The position numbers were made by a program, and so were the translations under genes. Positions 9,147 through 18,284 of a stretch of 64,000 bases of DNA are shown one piece after another. The stretch is from assembly GCF_014595955.1 (NCBI RefSeq), contig NZ_JABVCF010000008.1, forward strand, positions 62,001-126,000. Reading direction: 5' to 3'. The stretch is from Pseudaminobacter soli (ex Zhang et al. 2022) (GTDB lineage: Bacteria; Pseudomonadota; Alphaproteobacteria; Rhizobiales; Rhizobiaceae). The notes beneath the pieces are model-generated. The model was not told the DNA's origin, searched no databases, and saw only the letters and a list, made by a program, of their open reading frames with translations. Each line of letters starts with the position of its first letter. The stretch's first letter is position 1.

Positions 9147-10736
9147 CTAGAGCCCCATCTGCCCTCTCGGCAGCTTGATCAGGTCGCCGAAGCGGGTGCG
9201 CAGGCGGTCATCGATCAGCTTCGAGACATGCCGCGGGAAGCGATCCACCAGAACGCGCTTCTTCTCGGCGATGGCGCGCGACAGGATGTCGGGCCGGCCC
9301 TTCTCGTTCCATTCCTTCGGCGAGAAGCGGTCGCCCACAGCCGGATAGAAATATTCCGTCTGCATGAGCCTCAGCGTCTGCTCGTGGCCGAGATAATGGC
9401 CGGGGCCGTTCATGCAGACATCGGCGATCGTCTGGACGGAGAGAGCCTCGTCAGTCACTTCGATGCCGCGCACGCAGCGCTGGCAATGGCCCAGCATGTC
9501 GTTGTCGATGATCAGGCTTTCCAGGCAGAAGCCGAGGAGCGAGGCGTGCATGCCGGCCGATTCATAGACCAGGTTCAGGCCGGACAGCCCAGCCATGACG
9601 TTGGTGATGCCCTTCTCGTAGCCCGACTGGATGTCGGGCAGCTTGGAGTCGGCCATGCCGGCGGCCGATCCGCCCGGAAGGTTGTAGAACTGCGCCATCT
9701 GTCCGCAGGCCGCGGTGAGCAGCGCCTGCTCGGCCGAGCCGCCCGACATCGCTCCGGTGCGCAGGTCGGAGACGAACGGCCACGTGCCGAAGATTGCGGG
9801 ATGGCCGGGCTTGATGGCGTTGACGTAGATCAGGCCGGCAAGCACCTCCGCGACGGCCTGCACCACCGCACCGGCGATCGCGGCCGGGGCAGTCGCACCA
9901 GCCTGGCCGGCCGAGAGCAGCAGGATCGGGATGCCGCCTTCGATGCATGCCTCGAGCACGCCGCAGGCATCCTCGGCGAACTTCATCGGCGGCACGACGA
10001 AGCAGTTGGAGTTGGAGACGAAGGGGCGCGCCCGAAAATTCTCTTCGCCCCCGGCAATCGCGTAAAGCATCTCGAGGGCCGGAGCGACGTTCTCGCGGAC
10101 CGTGAACGAGGTGCCGACATGCTTCGACGTGCCCATCACGCAGGCGTAGAGCGTGTTGAAGTCCATCGCCAGCGGGTCCGGAACGTCACGCGGAACCATC
10201 GGCCGCTGGAAGAAGTGGATGTTGTCGAGGCCCTCCACGAGCCGCGCCGCGTCATAGATGTCCTGCAGCATCGACTCGCGATATTCGCGCTTCTCGACGT
10301 CGACGAGATGCACGGCCGCGCCGGCGGTGCCGTAATGCACCCGCGAGCCCGATATGATCATATCGTGCTTGGGGTCTTGACCATAGAGCGTGAAGTCGCG
10401 CGCCGCGTTCTTGATGGTCGCTTCGACCAGGCCGCGCGGAAAGCGCAGGCGGCCGTCGCTGCCCATCTCCGCACCCACACGCGTGAGCGCTTCGATGCAA
10501 CTCGGAATGGCATTGGCGAAACCGACCGTTTCGAGCAGCGTCAGCACCGCTTCGTGGATCCGCTCCAGATCATCTCGGACGAGAGGCTTGTACTGGCCGC
10601 CCTCGAGGCCGGGGCGGATTGGCCTAACGTCATCGGCCAGCGGCGCGGCCCTCATTGCCCGCCTCGCCTCTCGCCCTCCCGACCGGCGCGAGCGTGTTTC
10701 TAGTTGCACTTCCTGGGTTTCGACTGCGCTCGACAT
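9147..10736 (-). CDS. MttB/MtgB-family methyltransferase (non-pyrrolysine)
   Basis: A 529-residue member of the trimethylamine methyltransferase superfamily (COG5598). The canonical archaeal MttB uses pyrrolysine read from an in-frame UAG; this gene is continuous with no internal amber codon. It therefore belongs to the large non-Pyl group, in which some members demethylate glycine betaine or related quaternary amines onto a corrinoid protein. Supportive segments are GGSAEQALLTAACGQMAQFYNLPGG and the C-terminal LGHEQTLRLMQTEYFYP. ATG 10736 is preferred to the longer frame from 10787. No corrinoid protein or reductive activase is visible nearby, so the methyl acceptor is unknown. Confidence 0.85.
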   Translation of the reverse strand: MSSAVETQEVQLETRSRRSGGREARRAMRAAPLADDVRPIRPGLEGGQYKPLVRDDLERIHEAVLTLLETVGFANAIPSCIEALTRVGAEMGSDGRLRFPRGLVEATIKNAARDFTLYGQDPKHDMIISGSRVHYGTAGAAVHLVDVEKREYRESMLQDIYDAARLVEGLDNIHFFQRPMVPRDVPDPLAMDFNTLYACVMGTSKHVGTSFTVRENVAPALEMLYAIAGGEENFRARPFVSNSNCFVVPPMKFAEDACGVLEACIEGGIPILLLSAGQAGATAPAAIAGAVVQAVAEVLAGLIYVNAIKPGHPAIFGTWPFVSDLRTGAMSGGSAEQALLTAACGQMAQFYNLPGGSAAGMADSKLPDIQSGYEKGITNVMAGLSGLNLVYESAGMHASLLGFCLESLIIDNDMLGHCQRCVRGIEVTDEALSVQTIADVCMNGPGHYLGHEQTLRLMQTEYFYPAVGDRFSPKEWNEKGRPDILSRAIAEKKRVLVDRFPRHVSKLIDDRLRTRFGDLIKLPRGQMGL

Positions 10737-11268
10737 GTGTCCCCAATCACCTCCCGCAACGGCCCTCAAGGCGCGCTGCTCCAACACCGCTCAGCGTATC
10801 TCAATCCGAAGGCTCGCGGCAGATAGGCCAGCGCTATTCGTCGTCTGTGCCAATGGCGCTTCCGGCGGCTGAGTGATCGCACGTGACCGTTTTCTCCTCC
10901 GGCCCACCGCCCGCAATGATCCGCCGACCCGTTAGTCCCGGCAAGGCTGCGCAGGCCGCCGGCGCCCAATAGCAAGGGCGTAACATGGGCGAGCAGAAAT
11001 CGGAGATCAGCACCTTGGAGAGCTATAGAGTGGGATAAGTTGGGTCTGCCGCGGGCGCAGCCCAATCGCCAATGCTAGAAAATTTTGAAGCGCGGGTCGG
11101 CGTGGAAGGGCGAGCCCGGAGCCGCTGTGCGGCGGCCATTTTTCAGCCCATGCTGATGTATTTGCAGCCCTCGCGGTATCCTGGCCAGATTTCATCGTCG
11201 GCGGCCAGGCGAGGCGAAGTGGGACATATCCCCGCCTCGCAAGAATGGCGGCCAAAACCGCAAAGGGA
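10737..11268. other. Gene-free stretch
   Basis: 532 bases between the mttB-like start and the end of the peptidoglycan hydrolase gene. Open frames here on either strand (for example 10766-11065 minus) are Arg/Ser/Ala-rich and lack family features. I see no RNA gene or clear repeat. It should hold the mttB-like promoter. Confidence 0.5.
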
Positions 11269-12585
11269 TTACGGCATGATGCCGCGTGTTCCGTCAATCA
11301 GCATCTGACGAACATCTTTGCCCCAAGATTGCTTCTCCGCGTAGGGATACATCCAGTACATCCCTCCGCCTGGGGGTGGAGTGGTCCATTCGTCGAGATG
11401 TATGCCGCCGGTCGCCATCTCGAGTCCACAGCCGCCCAGGTTTGATGCCAGCCAATACTGCCCCAACTTAGCGAGATTTTTGCCGGTGAGCCGATCACCG
11501 TTCTTGTCGATGATCCAGGCATCCAGCGCTCTGCCGCCTAGGCCGTAATCATCATGCCGGATGCTTCCCGTGCGCTTTCCGGGGGTGCCGAACCTTGGCT
11601 GCCCGCCGCTGTAGATCTGCGCTTGCATGCCCGGGCCGAACACAGCGTGGACGGCAGATCCGAGGGCCTGGACCAGTTGCGTGGTGCACGGCCTGTTACG
11701 TATCGCCTGCTGATTTTTGTATACTACGTCAGCAACGCCATTGGGCTTGGCGTGTGCGCTATCGGCAGCGGTCCAGCCATCCAGCCTTGCCATGGTGATC
11801 GGTCCGGCTCGGCCATCGACCTGCAAGCCTGCGTCTCTCTGGAAATCCATGACAGCCGCTTCAGTACCTCCTCCGAAAACGCCGTCAAGGGCACCGTTAT
11901 AGTATCTAAATTTGTGCAGCTTGTTCTGCAGGCTGCGCACCGATGCGCCCTTGGCGCCCCGTTCAAGCATCAAATCGACGGAATTCAGCGCGTACGCATA
12001 GCTTCCGGCATCCTTGACTATCTTTGCATAGGCCGCCGCCATCTTGACGTCGTAGCCGTTCTTGAGCGCGCCCTTGCCGTTGTACTTGAGCGCGAAGCTC
12101 GCCCAGTCCTTCCGGCGCAGTTCGTCGACCAGAAGATTCCGCTCGATGAAGCGCCCCATAAGCCGAACCTGGCCGGCTATCGATCCCTTCGCATCGGCTA
12201 CCAGTTCCTGCACATTCTCGTATCCGAGGGATCTCCAATGGTCTCCCATGACCTGGCCGAGCCCCCAAGAGCAGCTTGCAAGCGCAGCTTCCTCGTCGAG
12301 GTCGATCATGCGCTGGAGTTGCGCATACCGATCAGCCATTCTCGCCGGGTTCTTGACCTTCCCGGCGTTGGGATCGGCGAGGCCTGCCTTTCTGGCTTGG
12401 TCGCGTTTCTCTTTGGGCAGCAGTCTGTAGAAGTAGTGCCCTACAATTCGGATAGGGCAAAGACCATCCCACAGTGGCCGTCCGCCGCTTTCAACCAATG
12501 TAACGGCGGCGAGGACCTCCCATTCGATCTTCAACCTCGCGGCTTCGTCCTTGATGCCGTCCAGCGTTGCGTCGTCGAAAGTCAT
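11269..12585 (-). CDS. Three-domain peptidoglycan hydrolase (muramidase, PG-binding, M15-like)
   Basis: A 438-residue cell-wall hydrolase without a signal peptide or membrane segment. Residues about 10-195 match the N-acetylmuramidase family (DUF3380, phage gp5-like), with the expected catalytic Glu in TLVESGG (E32) and ASCSWGLGQVMG. Residues about 205-270 are a peptidoglycan-binding domain (VRSLQNKL, VDGRAGPITMARL). Residues about 300-400 look like an M15/LAS metallopeptidase, with S341, H344, D355 (GRALD) and H396 (GGIHLDEW), although the H-to-D spacing is longer than usual. It resembles an endolysin or a secreted effector. By eye the DNA is less GC-rich than its neighbours, suggesting transfer. 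No holin, spanin or phage genes adjoin it. Confidence 0.8.
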   Translation of the reverse strand: MTFDDATLDGIKDEAARLKIEWEVLAAVTLVESGGRPLWDGLCPIRIVGHYFYRLLPKEKRDQARKAGLADPNAGKVKNPARMADRYAQLQRMIDLDEEAALASCSWGLGQVMGDHWRSLGYENVQELVADAKGSIAGQVRLMGRFIERNLLVDELRRKDWASFALKYNGKGALKNGYDVKMAAAYAKIVKDAGSYAYALNSVDLMLERGAKGASVRSLQNKLHKFRYYNGALDGVFGGGTEAAVMDFQRDAGLQVDGRAGPITMARLDGWTAADSAHAKPNGVADVVYKNQQAIRNRPCTTQLVQALGSAVHAVFGPGMQAQIYSGGQPRFGTPGKRTGSIRHDDYGLGGRALDAWIIDKNGDRLTGKNLAKLGQYWLASNLGGCGLEMATGGIHLDEWTTPPPGGGMYWMYPYAEKQSWGKDVRQMLIDGTRGIMP

Positions 12586-12711
12586 TCGCAGTACCTCCCC
12601 CTAGTTGCGGTGCGGGATTAACCGTCTGGTGCACTCTCGTTATACGCGTCCAATTGATGCAATGCAACTTTAAGTCGCATCGCCGGGACTGATGTTATTG
12701 TATCGGACGAC

Positions 12712-13563
12712 CTAGCTTGATGCCCTCTTCCAGCCCTTCCGGATGTGCTCGTAGCCCTCGCGGTACACCGCCTCGGGGCTCTCGGCGAAGTCGCGCCAGA
12801 CCTTGGTGGCGGCCGCAAGGTCCTTCAGGCCGCGGCCGAAGGCTTCGATCGTGAGCCAGCCGTCGTAGCCGCTCTCGCGGATCGCCGTGAAAGTCTTCTT
12901 CCAGGGAATGTTGCCGCGGCCGGGCACGCCACGGTCGTTCTCAGATATGTGGACGTGGACGATATGGTCCGTGTGCCGCGTGAAGGCGCCTATCGGATCC
13001 TGCTCCTCGATGTTGCAGTGAAAAGTGTCGTACATCGCGCGGATGTTCGGATGGCCGATCTCGTCGAGATGGGCGCACAGGTCGGCCATGGTGTTGACGA
13101 GATAGCATTCAAAGCGGTTGAGCGCCTCCAGCCCGATCGTGACGCCCTTCGCCGCGGCATGATCGCCGATGGCGCGCTGTGAGGACACCGATCGACGCTT
13201 CTCGGTAGGCGTCGGGCCCGTGCCGGTGAAGCGGCCGAGCGTCGAATGGAGCGGCCCGGAGAGCGTGTCGGCGCCGAGCACTGCGACACAGTCGATCGCC
13301 CATTTCATGTAGGCGATGCCAGCCTTGCGCTCCTTTGACGTGCCGATCAGGTTCATGGCCGGATCGCCCATGGCCGAGACGGCCGTGCGCTCCAGCCCGA
13401 TGCGGTCGAGCATCTCGCCCAGTCGCTTGTAGTCGTCCGGCTCGCCCTCGAAGATCGGGATCTCGACGCCGTCATAGCCGGTCGCCTTGATGTCCTTCAG
13501 CAGTTTCTCGTGCTTTCCCGTGACACTGGTCGTCCACAGGAACATGCAGAAGCCGATCTTCAT
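12712..13563 (-). CDS. Sugar phosphate isomerase/epimerase family protein
   Basis: A 283-residue TIM-barrel protein of the xylose isomerase-like AP-endonuclease-2 family, close to ketose 3-epimerases (psicose/tagatose type) and hydroxypyruvate isomerases. Metal-binding segments are visible: IGLEALNRFE, AMYDTFHCNIEE, HVHISENDRGVPG and TIEAFGR, which supply the usual Glu/Asp/His/Glu set. ATG 13563 is chosen because GGGAGG precedes it. The gene is followed on the same strand by the muramidase but is probably independent. The substrate is not predictable from sequence. Confidence 0.88.
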   Translation of the reverse strand: MKIGFCMFLWTTSVTGKHEKLLKDIKATGYDGVEIPIFEGEPDDYKRLGEMLDRIGLERTAVSAMGDPAMNLIGTSKERKAGIAYMKWAIDCVAVLGADTLSGPLHSTLGRFTGTGPTPTEKRRSVSSQRAIGDHAAAKGVTIGLEALNRFECYLVNTMADLCAHLDEIGHPNIRAMYDTFHCNIEEQDPIGAFTRHTDHIVHVHISENDRGVPGRGNIPWKKTFTAIRESGYDGWLTIEAFGRGLKDLAAATKVWRDFAESPEAVYREGYEHIRKGWKRASS

Positions 13564-13746
13564 GAATCCCCCTCCCGCAGCGGGGAAGCATAGCTCATCG
13601 CATCTGGTCGGACCAGGTGTATCAGTAGACGGGCCGGCATTCTCGCACCGGCCCAAACTCGGCTAGACGAAGGCGTTGATCGTATAGACATTGGACACCC
13701 GGTCGGATCAGCCGGCCGGGTCCATCAATGGGTTTCCCCTATCGGT

Positions 13747-15174
13747 TCAGCCATGCGCGACCATCACGTGGCGCACCGCGGTGTAATCCTCCAGCGCGTA
13801 AAGAGACATGTCCTTGCCGTAGCCGGACTGCTTCAGGCCGCCGTGGGGCATCTCGTTGGTCAGCATGAAATGGGTGTTGATCCAGGTGCAGCCATATTGG
13901 AGCCGCGCAGCCGTCGCCATGGCGCGGGAAACGTCCTTGGTCCAGACCGAGGAGGCGAGGCCGTAGTCGGAATCGTTCGCCCAGGCGACCGCCTCATCGA
14001 CATCGGAGAAGCGCGTCACCGAGACCACCGGGCCGAACACCTCGCGCCGCACGATCTCGTCCTCCTGGAGGGCGCCTGCCACCACCGTGGGCTGGTAGAA
14101 GAAGCCGCTGCCTGCTCCCGGCTTGCCGCCGGTGGTGATCTCGATGTGCTTTAGCTCCGCCGCCCGCTCCACGAAGGAGGACACCCGATCGCGCTGGCGC
14201 TGCGAGATCAGCGGGCCGATCTCGTTCTCCGTATCGTCTGGCTGGCCGTACTTGATCGTCGAGACCACTGAGGACAGGTCCGCCACCAGCTTCTCGTAGA
14301 TGCCCTTGCCGGCATAGATGCGGCAGGCAGCCGTGCAATCCTGGCCGGCATTGTAGTAGCCGAAGGCGCGCAACCCGGAGACCACCGCCTCGAGGTCCGC
14401 ATCGTCGAAGACGATCACGGGTGCCTTGCCTCCGAGTTCGAGATGCGTGCGCTTCACCGACTTGGCGGCCGCCTGCAGCACCTTCTTGCCGGTGGCGACG
14501 TCGCCGGTGATCGAGATCATGTTGACCTTCGGATGGTTGATCAGCGCGTTGCCGACGGTCTCGCCGCGCCCCAGCACCACGTTCACCACCCCTTCCGGCA
14601 GGATTTCGGCGAGGATCTTCGCTAGCTTAAGTGCGGTCAGCGGCGTCTGCTCCGAAGGCTTGAACACGACCGTGTTGCCGCCGGCGATCGCCGGGGCCAG
14701 CTTCCACGCCATCATCATCAGCGGGTAGTTCCATGGCGCTATCGAGGCCACGATGCCGACCGGATCGCGCCGGACCATCGACGTGAAGCCGGGCAGGTAT
14801 TCGCCCGCGACAACGCCGGGCATGGTGCGCACCGCGCCGGCGAAGAAGCGGTAGCAATCGACGATCGCAGGGATCTCATCGTTCAGTGCGGCGTTGATCG
14901 GCTTGCCGCAGTTCAGCGCCTCAAGCCTCGCGAATTCCTCCGCCTCGGCCTCGATGCGCTCGGCTATTCTGAGCAGATAGCCGGAGCGCTGCGCGGGAGT
15001 CGTGCGCGACCAGTTGGCGAAGGCGGCCTGCGCTGCGGATACCGCCGCATCGATCTGCGACTGGCTGGCTTCCGGCAGATTCAGGATCGTCTCGCCGGTC
15101 TTGGGGTCGAGGATGGCCTCCTCGGTCTCGGTGCCAGCCTCGAATTTCGAGCCGATCAGCATTGAGGTGTCCAT
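13747..15174 (-). CDS. Aminobutyraldehyde dehydrogenase-like aldehyde dehydrogenase
   Basis: A 475-residue NAD(P)-dependent aldehyde dehydrogenase. It has the catalytic cysteine in [11 protein letters not shown], the general-base glutamate in LELGGKAP and the PWNYPL cofactor segment. The NAGQDC context and overall sequence fit gamma-aminobutyraldehyde dehydrogenase (YdcW/PatD), which converts 4-aminobutanal from putrescine breakdown to GABA. Its position as last gene after a polyamine-type ABC transporter, as in E. coli ydcSTUVW, supports this. ATG 15174 was chosen because the upstream extension is not dehydrogenase-like. Betaine aldehyde dehydrogenase activity remains possible. Confidence 0.9.
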   Translation of the reverse strand: MDTSMLIGSKFEAGTETEEAILDPKTGETILNLPEASQSQIDAAVSAAQAAFANWSRTTPAQRSGYLLRIAERIEAEAEEFARLEALNCGKPINAALNDEIPAIVDCYRFFAGAVRTMPGVVAGEYLPGFTSMVRRDPVGIVASIAPWNYPLMMMAWKLAPAIAGGNTVVFKPSEQTPLTALKLAKILAEILPEGVVNVVLGRGETVGNALINHPKVNMISITGDVATGKKVLQAAAKSVKRTHLELGGKAPVIVFDDADLEAVVSGLRAFGYYNAGQDCTAACRIYAGKGIYEKLVADLSSVVSTIKYGQPDDTENEIGPLISQRQRDRVSSFVERAAELKHIEITTGGKPGAGSGFFYQPTVVAGALQEDEIVRREVFGPVVSVTRFSDVDEAVAWANDSDYGLASSVWTKDVSRAMATAARLQYGCTWINTHFMLTNEMPHGGLKQSGYGKDMSLYALEDYTAVRHVMVAHG

Positions 15175-15220
15175 GATAGGTTCTCCCTTAAAGGCTGCTT
15201 TGATTCCGGCGCATGCCAGT

Positions 15221-16036
15221 TCACTTTCCCGCCCCGGCAATCTGGTCGCTATCGCGGGTGAGGTAATAGGAAACGAGGATCGGCAGCGCAGTGACGAGCA
15301 CCACAATCATCGCAACGACATTGGTGACGGGGCGCTGCCGCGGCCGCACCAGTTCCTCCAGCATCCAGATTGGTACAGTCTGCTGCTGGCCCGCCGTAAA
15401 GGTGGTCACGATCACCTCGTCGAAGGAGAGCGCGAAGGCGAGCATGCCGCCGGCCAGCAGAGCCGTGCCGATGTTCGGCAGGACGACATGGCGGAATGTC
15501 TGAAAGCCGTCGGCGCCGAGGTCCATCGACGCCTCGATCAGCGAGCCGGAAGTGCGGCGGAAGCGGGCGACGGCATTGTTGTAGACCACGACCACGCAGA
15601 AGGTCGCGTGGCCGAGCACGATGGTCCAGGTCGAGAAGGGTATCTCCATCAGGCTGAAGGCCGAGCGCAGCGCGATGCCCGTGATGATGCCGGGCAAGGC
15701 GATCGGCAGGATCACCAGCAGCGAGATCGTTTCGCGGCCGAAGAACCTTGTGCGACTGACCGCGGCCGCGCAGAGCGTGCCGAGCACGATGGCGATCACC
15801 GTGGAAAGGGCCGCGACCTTCACCGACAGCGACAAGGCCTGCCACACGTCGGGGCGGTTCCAGGTGACGGCCAGCCAGCGGAGGGTGAAGCCCGGCGGCG
15901 GCCATTGGTAGGTCTTCTCCTCGGTCGTGAAGGCATAGACGAAGATGAGCAGGATCGGCAGGTGCAGGAACAGCAGCCCGGCCGCGGCGGCGAGTTTTAG
16001 GGCAAGAGGCGCGGAAGTGGAGCGGTCAGAGCGCAT
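15221..16036 (-). CDS. Polyamine-type ABC transporter permease (YdcV/PotC-like)
   Basis: A 271-residue inner-membrane permease with about six hydrophobic segments and the EAA loop [21 protein letters not shown] that docks to the ATPase. It belongs to the spermidine/putrescine importer family. Its start overlaps the end of the partner permease gene by 11 bases, implying translational coupling in the operon SBP-ATPase-permease-permease-dehydrogenase. Confidence 0.92.
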   Translation of the reverse strand: MRSDRSTSAPLALKLAAAAGLLFLHLPILLIFVYAFTTEEKTYQWPPPGFTLRWLAVTWNRPDVWQALSLSVKVAALSTVIAIVLGTLCAAAVSRTRFFGRETISLLVILPIALPGIITGIALRSAFSLMEIPFSTWTIVLGHATFCVVVVYNNAVARFRRTSGSLIEASMDLGADGFQTFRHVVLPNIGTALLAGGMLAFALSFDEVIVTTFTAGQQQTVPIWMLEELVRPRQRPVTNVVAMIVVLVTALPILVSYYLTRDSDQIAGAGK

Positions 16037-16994
16037 CGAACGCCCCCATGCGCTTGGCGGCCCAGAGATAGAAGCCCATGATGACGATCGGGACCACGGT
16101 GAAGGCTGCAGCCAGCGGGATGTTGCCGGCCGTGCCCTGGTGCGCGTAGACGGCCTGGCCGATGAAGAGCCGGGACGTGCCGATGATCTGCGGGATAATA
16201 TAGTCGCCGAGGGTCAGCGAGAAGGTGAAGATCGAGCCGGCGACGATGCCGGGCAGCGCCAGCGGAAAGACGACATGGCGAAAGGTCTGGCCGGGCGAGG
16301 CGCCGAGGTCGCCCGAGGCTTCTGTGAGGCTGACCGGGACCCGCTCCAGCGCCGCCTGGATCGGCAGGATCATGAAGGGCAGCCAGACATAGACGAAGAC
16401 GATGAAAGTGCCGGTGAAGGAGACCGACAGCGAATTGCCGCCGACGATCGGCAGCGACAGCCACGCGTCGAGCAGCCAGGTGAGATGCAGCTTCTCCAGC
16501 AGCCAGCCAAGAATGCCTTCCTTCGCCAGGATCAGCTTCCAGGCGTAGACTTTCACCAGATAGCTGGACCACAAGGGCAGCATGACGCCGAGATAGAACA
16601 GCGCCTTCCATTTGCCGCGGGCGTAGCGGGCCGCATAATAGGCGATCGGAAAGGCGATCACGGCCGAAGCGACGGTCACCAAGGCCGCCATGGTGACGGT
16701 GCGCAAGATGATGTCGATGTTGGAGGGCAGCAGAAGCTCGCTATAGGTCTTCAGCGTGAACTCCCGGTTGATCATGCCCGAGAATTCGTCGATCGAGAAA
16801 AAGCTCTGCAGCAGCAGCGCGAGCAGCGCGCCCAGATAGACGATGCCCAGCCACAGAAGCGGCGGCAGGAGCATCAGCAGCAGCAGGAATTTCGGCCGGC
16901 GCCAGAACAGGTCCGACAGGCTGCTCAGGATTCCGCCGCGAGCCGGGAGAATGGCGGGGTTGGCCGGCGGAGACGTGATTGTCGCGGCGGTCAT
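16026..16994 (-). CDS. Polyamine-type ABC transporter permease (YdcU/PotB-like)
   Basis: A 322-residue permease, partner of the gene at 15221. The N-terminal ~30 residues are cytoplasmic, then about six membrane segments follow, with the EAA motif [26 protein letters not shown] hydrophilic periplasmic loop of about 45 residues after the first membrane segment is typical of PotB-like subunits. It is separated from the ATPase gene by a short repeat-bearing spacer. Confidence 0.92.
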   Translation of the reverse strand: MTAATITSPPANPAILPARGGILSSLSDLFWRRPKFLLLLMLLPPLLWLGIVYLGALLALLLQSFFSIDEFSGMINREFTLKTYSELLLPSNIDIILRTVTMAALVTVASAVIAFPIAYYAARYARGKWKALFYLGVMLPLWSSYLVKVYAWKLILAKEGILGWLLEKLHLTWLLDAWLSLPIVGGNSLSVSFTGTFIVFVYVWLPFMILPIQAALERVPVSLTEASGDLGASPGQTFRHVVFPLALPGIVAGSIFTFSLTLGDYIIPQIIGTSRLFIGQAVYAHQGTAGNIPLAAAFTVVPIVIMGFYLWAAKRMGAFDAL

Positions 16995-17010
16995 GAGGCG
17001 CTCCGCGCTT

Positions 17011-17033
17011 CCCCTCCCCCTCGAGGGGAGGGG
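17011..17033. repeat. GC-rich palindrome in transporter operon
   Basis: CCCCTCCCC-TCG-AGGGGAGGGG type inverted repeat between the permease and ATPase genes. It is related in sequence style to the repeat at 8985-9095. It probably affects mRNA stability within the operon rather than ending transcription. Confidence 0.5.
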
Positions 17034-17085
17034 TACGGGATGGGGGTGCCTCGGAGCGGCCGGAAAGTAACGGGGCGAGCAGTTA

Positions 17086-18099
17086 TCACGCCCCCTCCTC
17101 CATCAGATGCAGTTGCTCGCGGTTGAAGGTGAGCGCCACGTGCTCGCCGGGTTCCGGGAGAGCGGCGCCGGCGGGGACGGTCGCGTGGAGACGCAGGCCG
17201 CCGGCGTCGAGAGAAAGGCGGGTCGCCGACCCCAGATAGTTCAGAGCAACCACCCGGGCCTGGACCCCCTCGCCCGCCGCCTGGCGCGCGACCCGGATCG
17301 ACTCCGGCCTGAGGCTGCCCCAGCGCCTCTGGCCGGCATAGCGCTGGACGAAATCCGGCGGCAGCACGTTCGAGGATCCGACGAAGTCGGCGACAAAGCG
17401 CGAGCGCGGTTTCTGGTAGATGTCCTGCGGCGTGCCGACCTGCATGATGCGGCCTTCGTTGAAGACTGCCACCCGGTCGGCCATCGACAGCGCCTCACCC
17501 TGGTCATGCGTGACAAAGACGAAGGTGATGCCGAGCGACGTCTGCAGGATTTTTAGCTCCTCCTGCATGCTCTCGCGCAGTTTCAAGTCCAGCGCGCCGA
17601 GCGGCTCGTCGAGCAGCAGGACTTTGGGCCTGTTGATCAGAGCGCGAGCCAGCGCCACCCGCTGCCGCTGCCCGCCGGAAAGCTGGCTGGGTTTTCGCGC
17701 GCCGAATCCGGGCAGGCGAACGAGCGCAAGCGCTTCCTCCGCCGCCTTGTGGCGCTCGGCGCGGCCGATACCCCTGACCATCAGGCCATAGGCGACGTTG
17801 TCCAGCACGTTCAGGTGCGGGAACAGCGCGTAGTCCTGGAACACCGTATTGACGTTGCGCCGATAGGGCGGGACGCCCTGGGCTTCTTCACCAAAGATGC
17901 GGATGTGGCCCGCCGTCGGCTGCTCGAAGCCGGCGATCAGGCGCAGGCACGTCGTCTTGCCGGAGCCGGAAGGCCCGAGCATGGCGAAGAACTCACCCGG
18001 CTGAATCTCCAGGTCGACCGCGTCGACGGCACGCACGGTGCCGAAGTGACGCGAGACTTTTGTGAAGGATACGGCAGGGGTCATTTCGCAGGTGTCCAT
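17086..18099 (-). CDS. Polyamine-type ABC transporter ATPase (YdcT/PotA-like)
   Basis: A 337-residue ATP-binding subunit. Walker A is GPSGSGKTT, the signature LSGGQRQRVALARAL, Walker B VLLLDEPLGALD and the switch histidine VTHDQ; all are intact. The C-terminal ~90 residues form the TOBE domain typical of PotA/MalK-type ATPases. It energises uptake through the two permeases encoded downstream. The start is taken at ATG 18099; an ATG six codons in is also possible. Confidence 0.93.
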   Translation of the reverse strand: MDTCEMTPAVSFTKVSRHFGTVRAVDAVDLEIQPGEFFAMLGPSGSGKTTCLRLIAGFEQPTAGHIRIFGEEAQGVPPYRRNVNTVFQDYALFPHLNVLDNVAYGLMVRGIGRAERHKAAEEALALVRLPGFGARKPSQLSGGQRQRVALARALINRPKVLLLDEPLGALDLKLRESMQEELKILQTSLGITFVFVTHDQGEALSMADRVAVFNEGRIMQVGTPQDIYQKPRSRFVADFVGSSNVLPPDFVQRYAGQRRWGSLRPESIRVARQAAGEGVQARVVALNYLGSATRLSLDAGGLRLHATVPAGAALPEPGEHVALTFNREQLHLMEEGA

Positions 18100-18115
18100 G
18101 CTTCACACGCAGTAC

Positions 18116-18270
18116 TGCCCCTCACCTGCCTGCCGCCATCCTCGCCCCGTCGATGGGGAGAGGAAAGCTTGGCCGCGACGCTGACGCCCGCGCCCTCCCC
18201 GTTCTTCACGGAGGTCCGAAGGACGGGCGAGACAAGTGGCTTGCCCAGGCACGGGTAAGGGTGAGGGGCA
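18116..18270. repeat. Intergenic repeat bounded by inverted termini
   Basis: TGCCCCTCACC at 18116-18126 is perfectly inverted as GGTGAGGGGCA at 18260-18270, bounding a 155-base unit between the binding-protein and ATPase genes. Inside, 18214-18247 matches 26651-26684 at 30 of 34 positions (both begin GTCCGAAGGAC), so this is a dispersed repeat. It resembles a non-autonomous palindromic element or mosaic intergenic repeat. Confidence 0.7.
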
Positions 18271-18284
18271 ATAGGCTGGCGAAA

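Noticed and set aside
9228-10703. Plus-strand open frame (491 codons) opposite the MttB-like gene
   Set aside because: The minus strand encodes a clear methyltransferase homologue; the plus frame is His/Arg/Asp-rich without domain signals.
9147-10736. Pyrrolysine-encoding mttB
   Set aside because: There is no in-frame TAG inside the gene and no pyl genes are visible.
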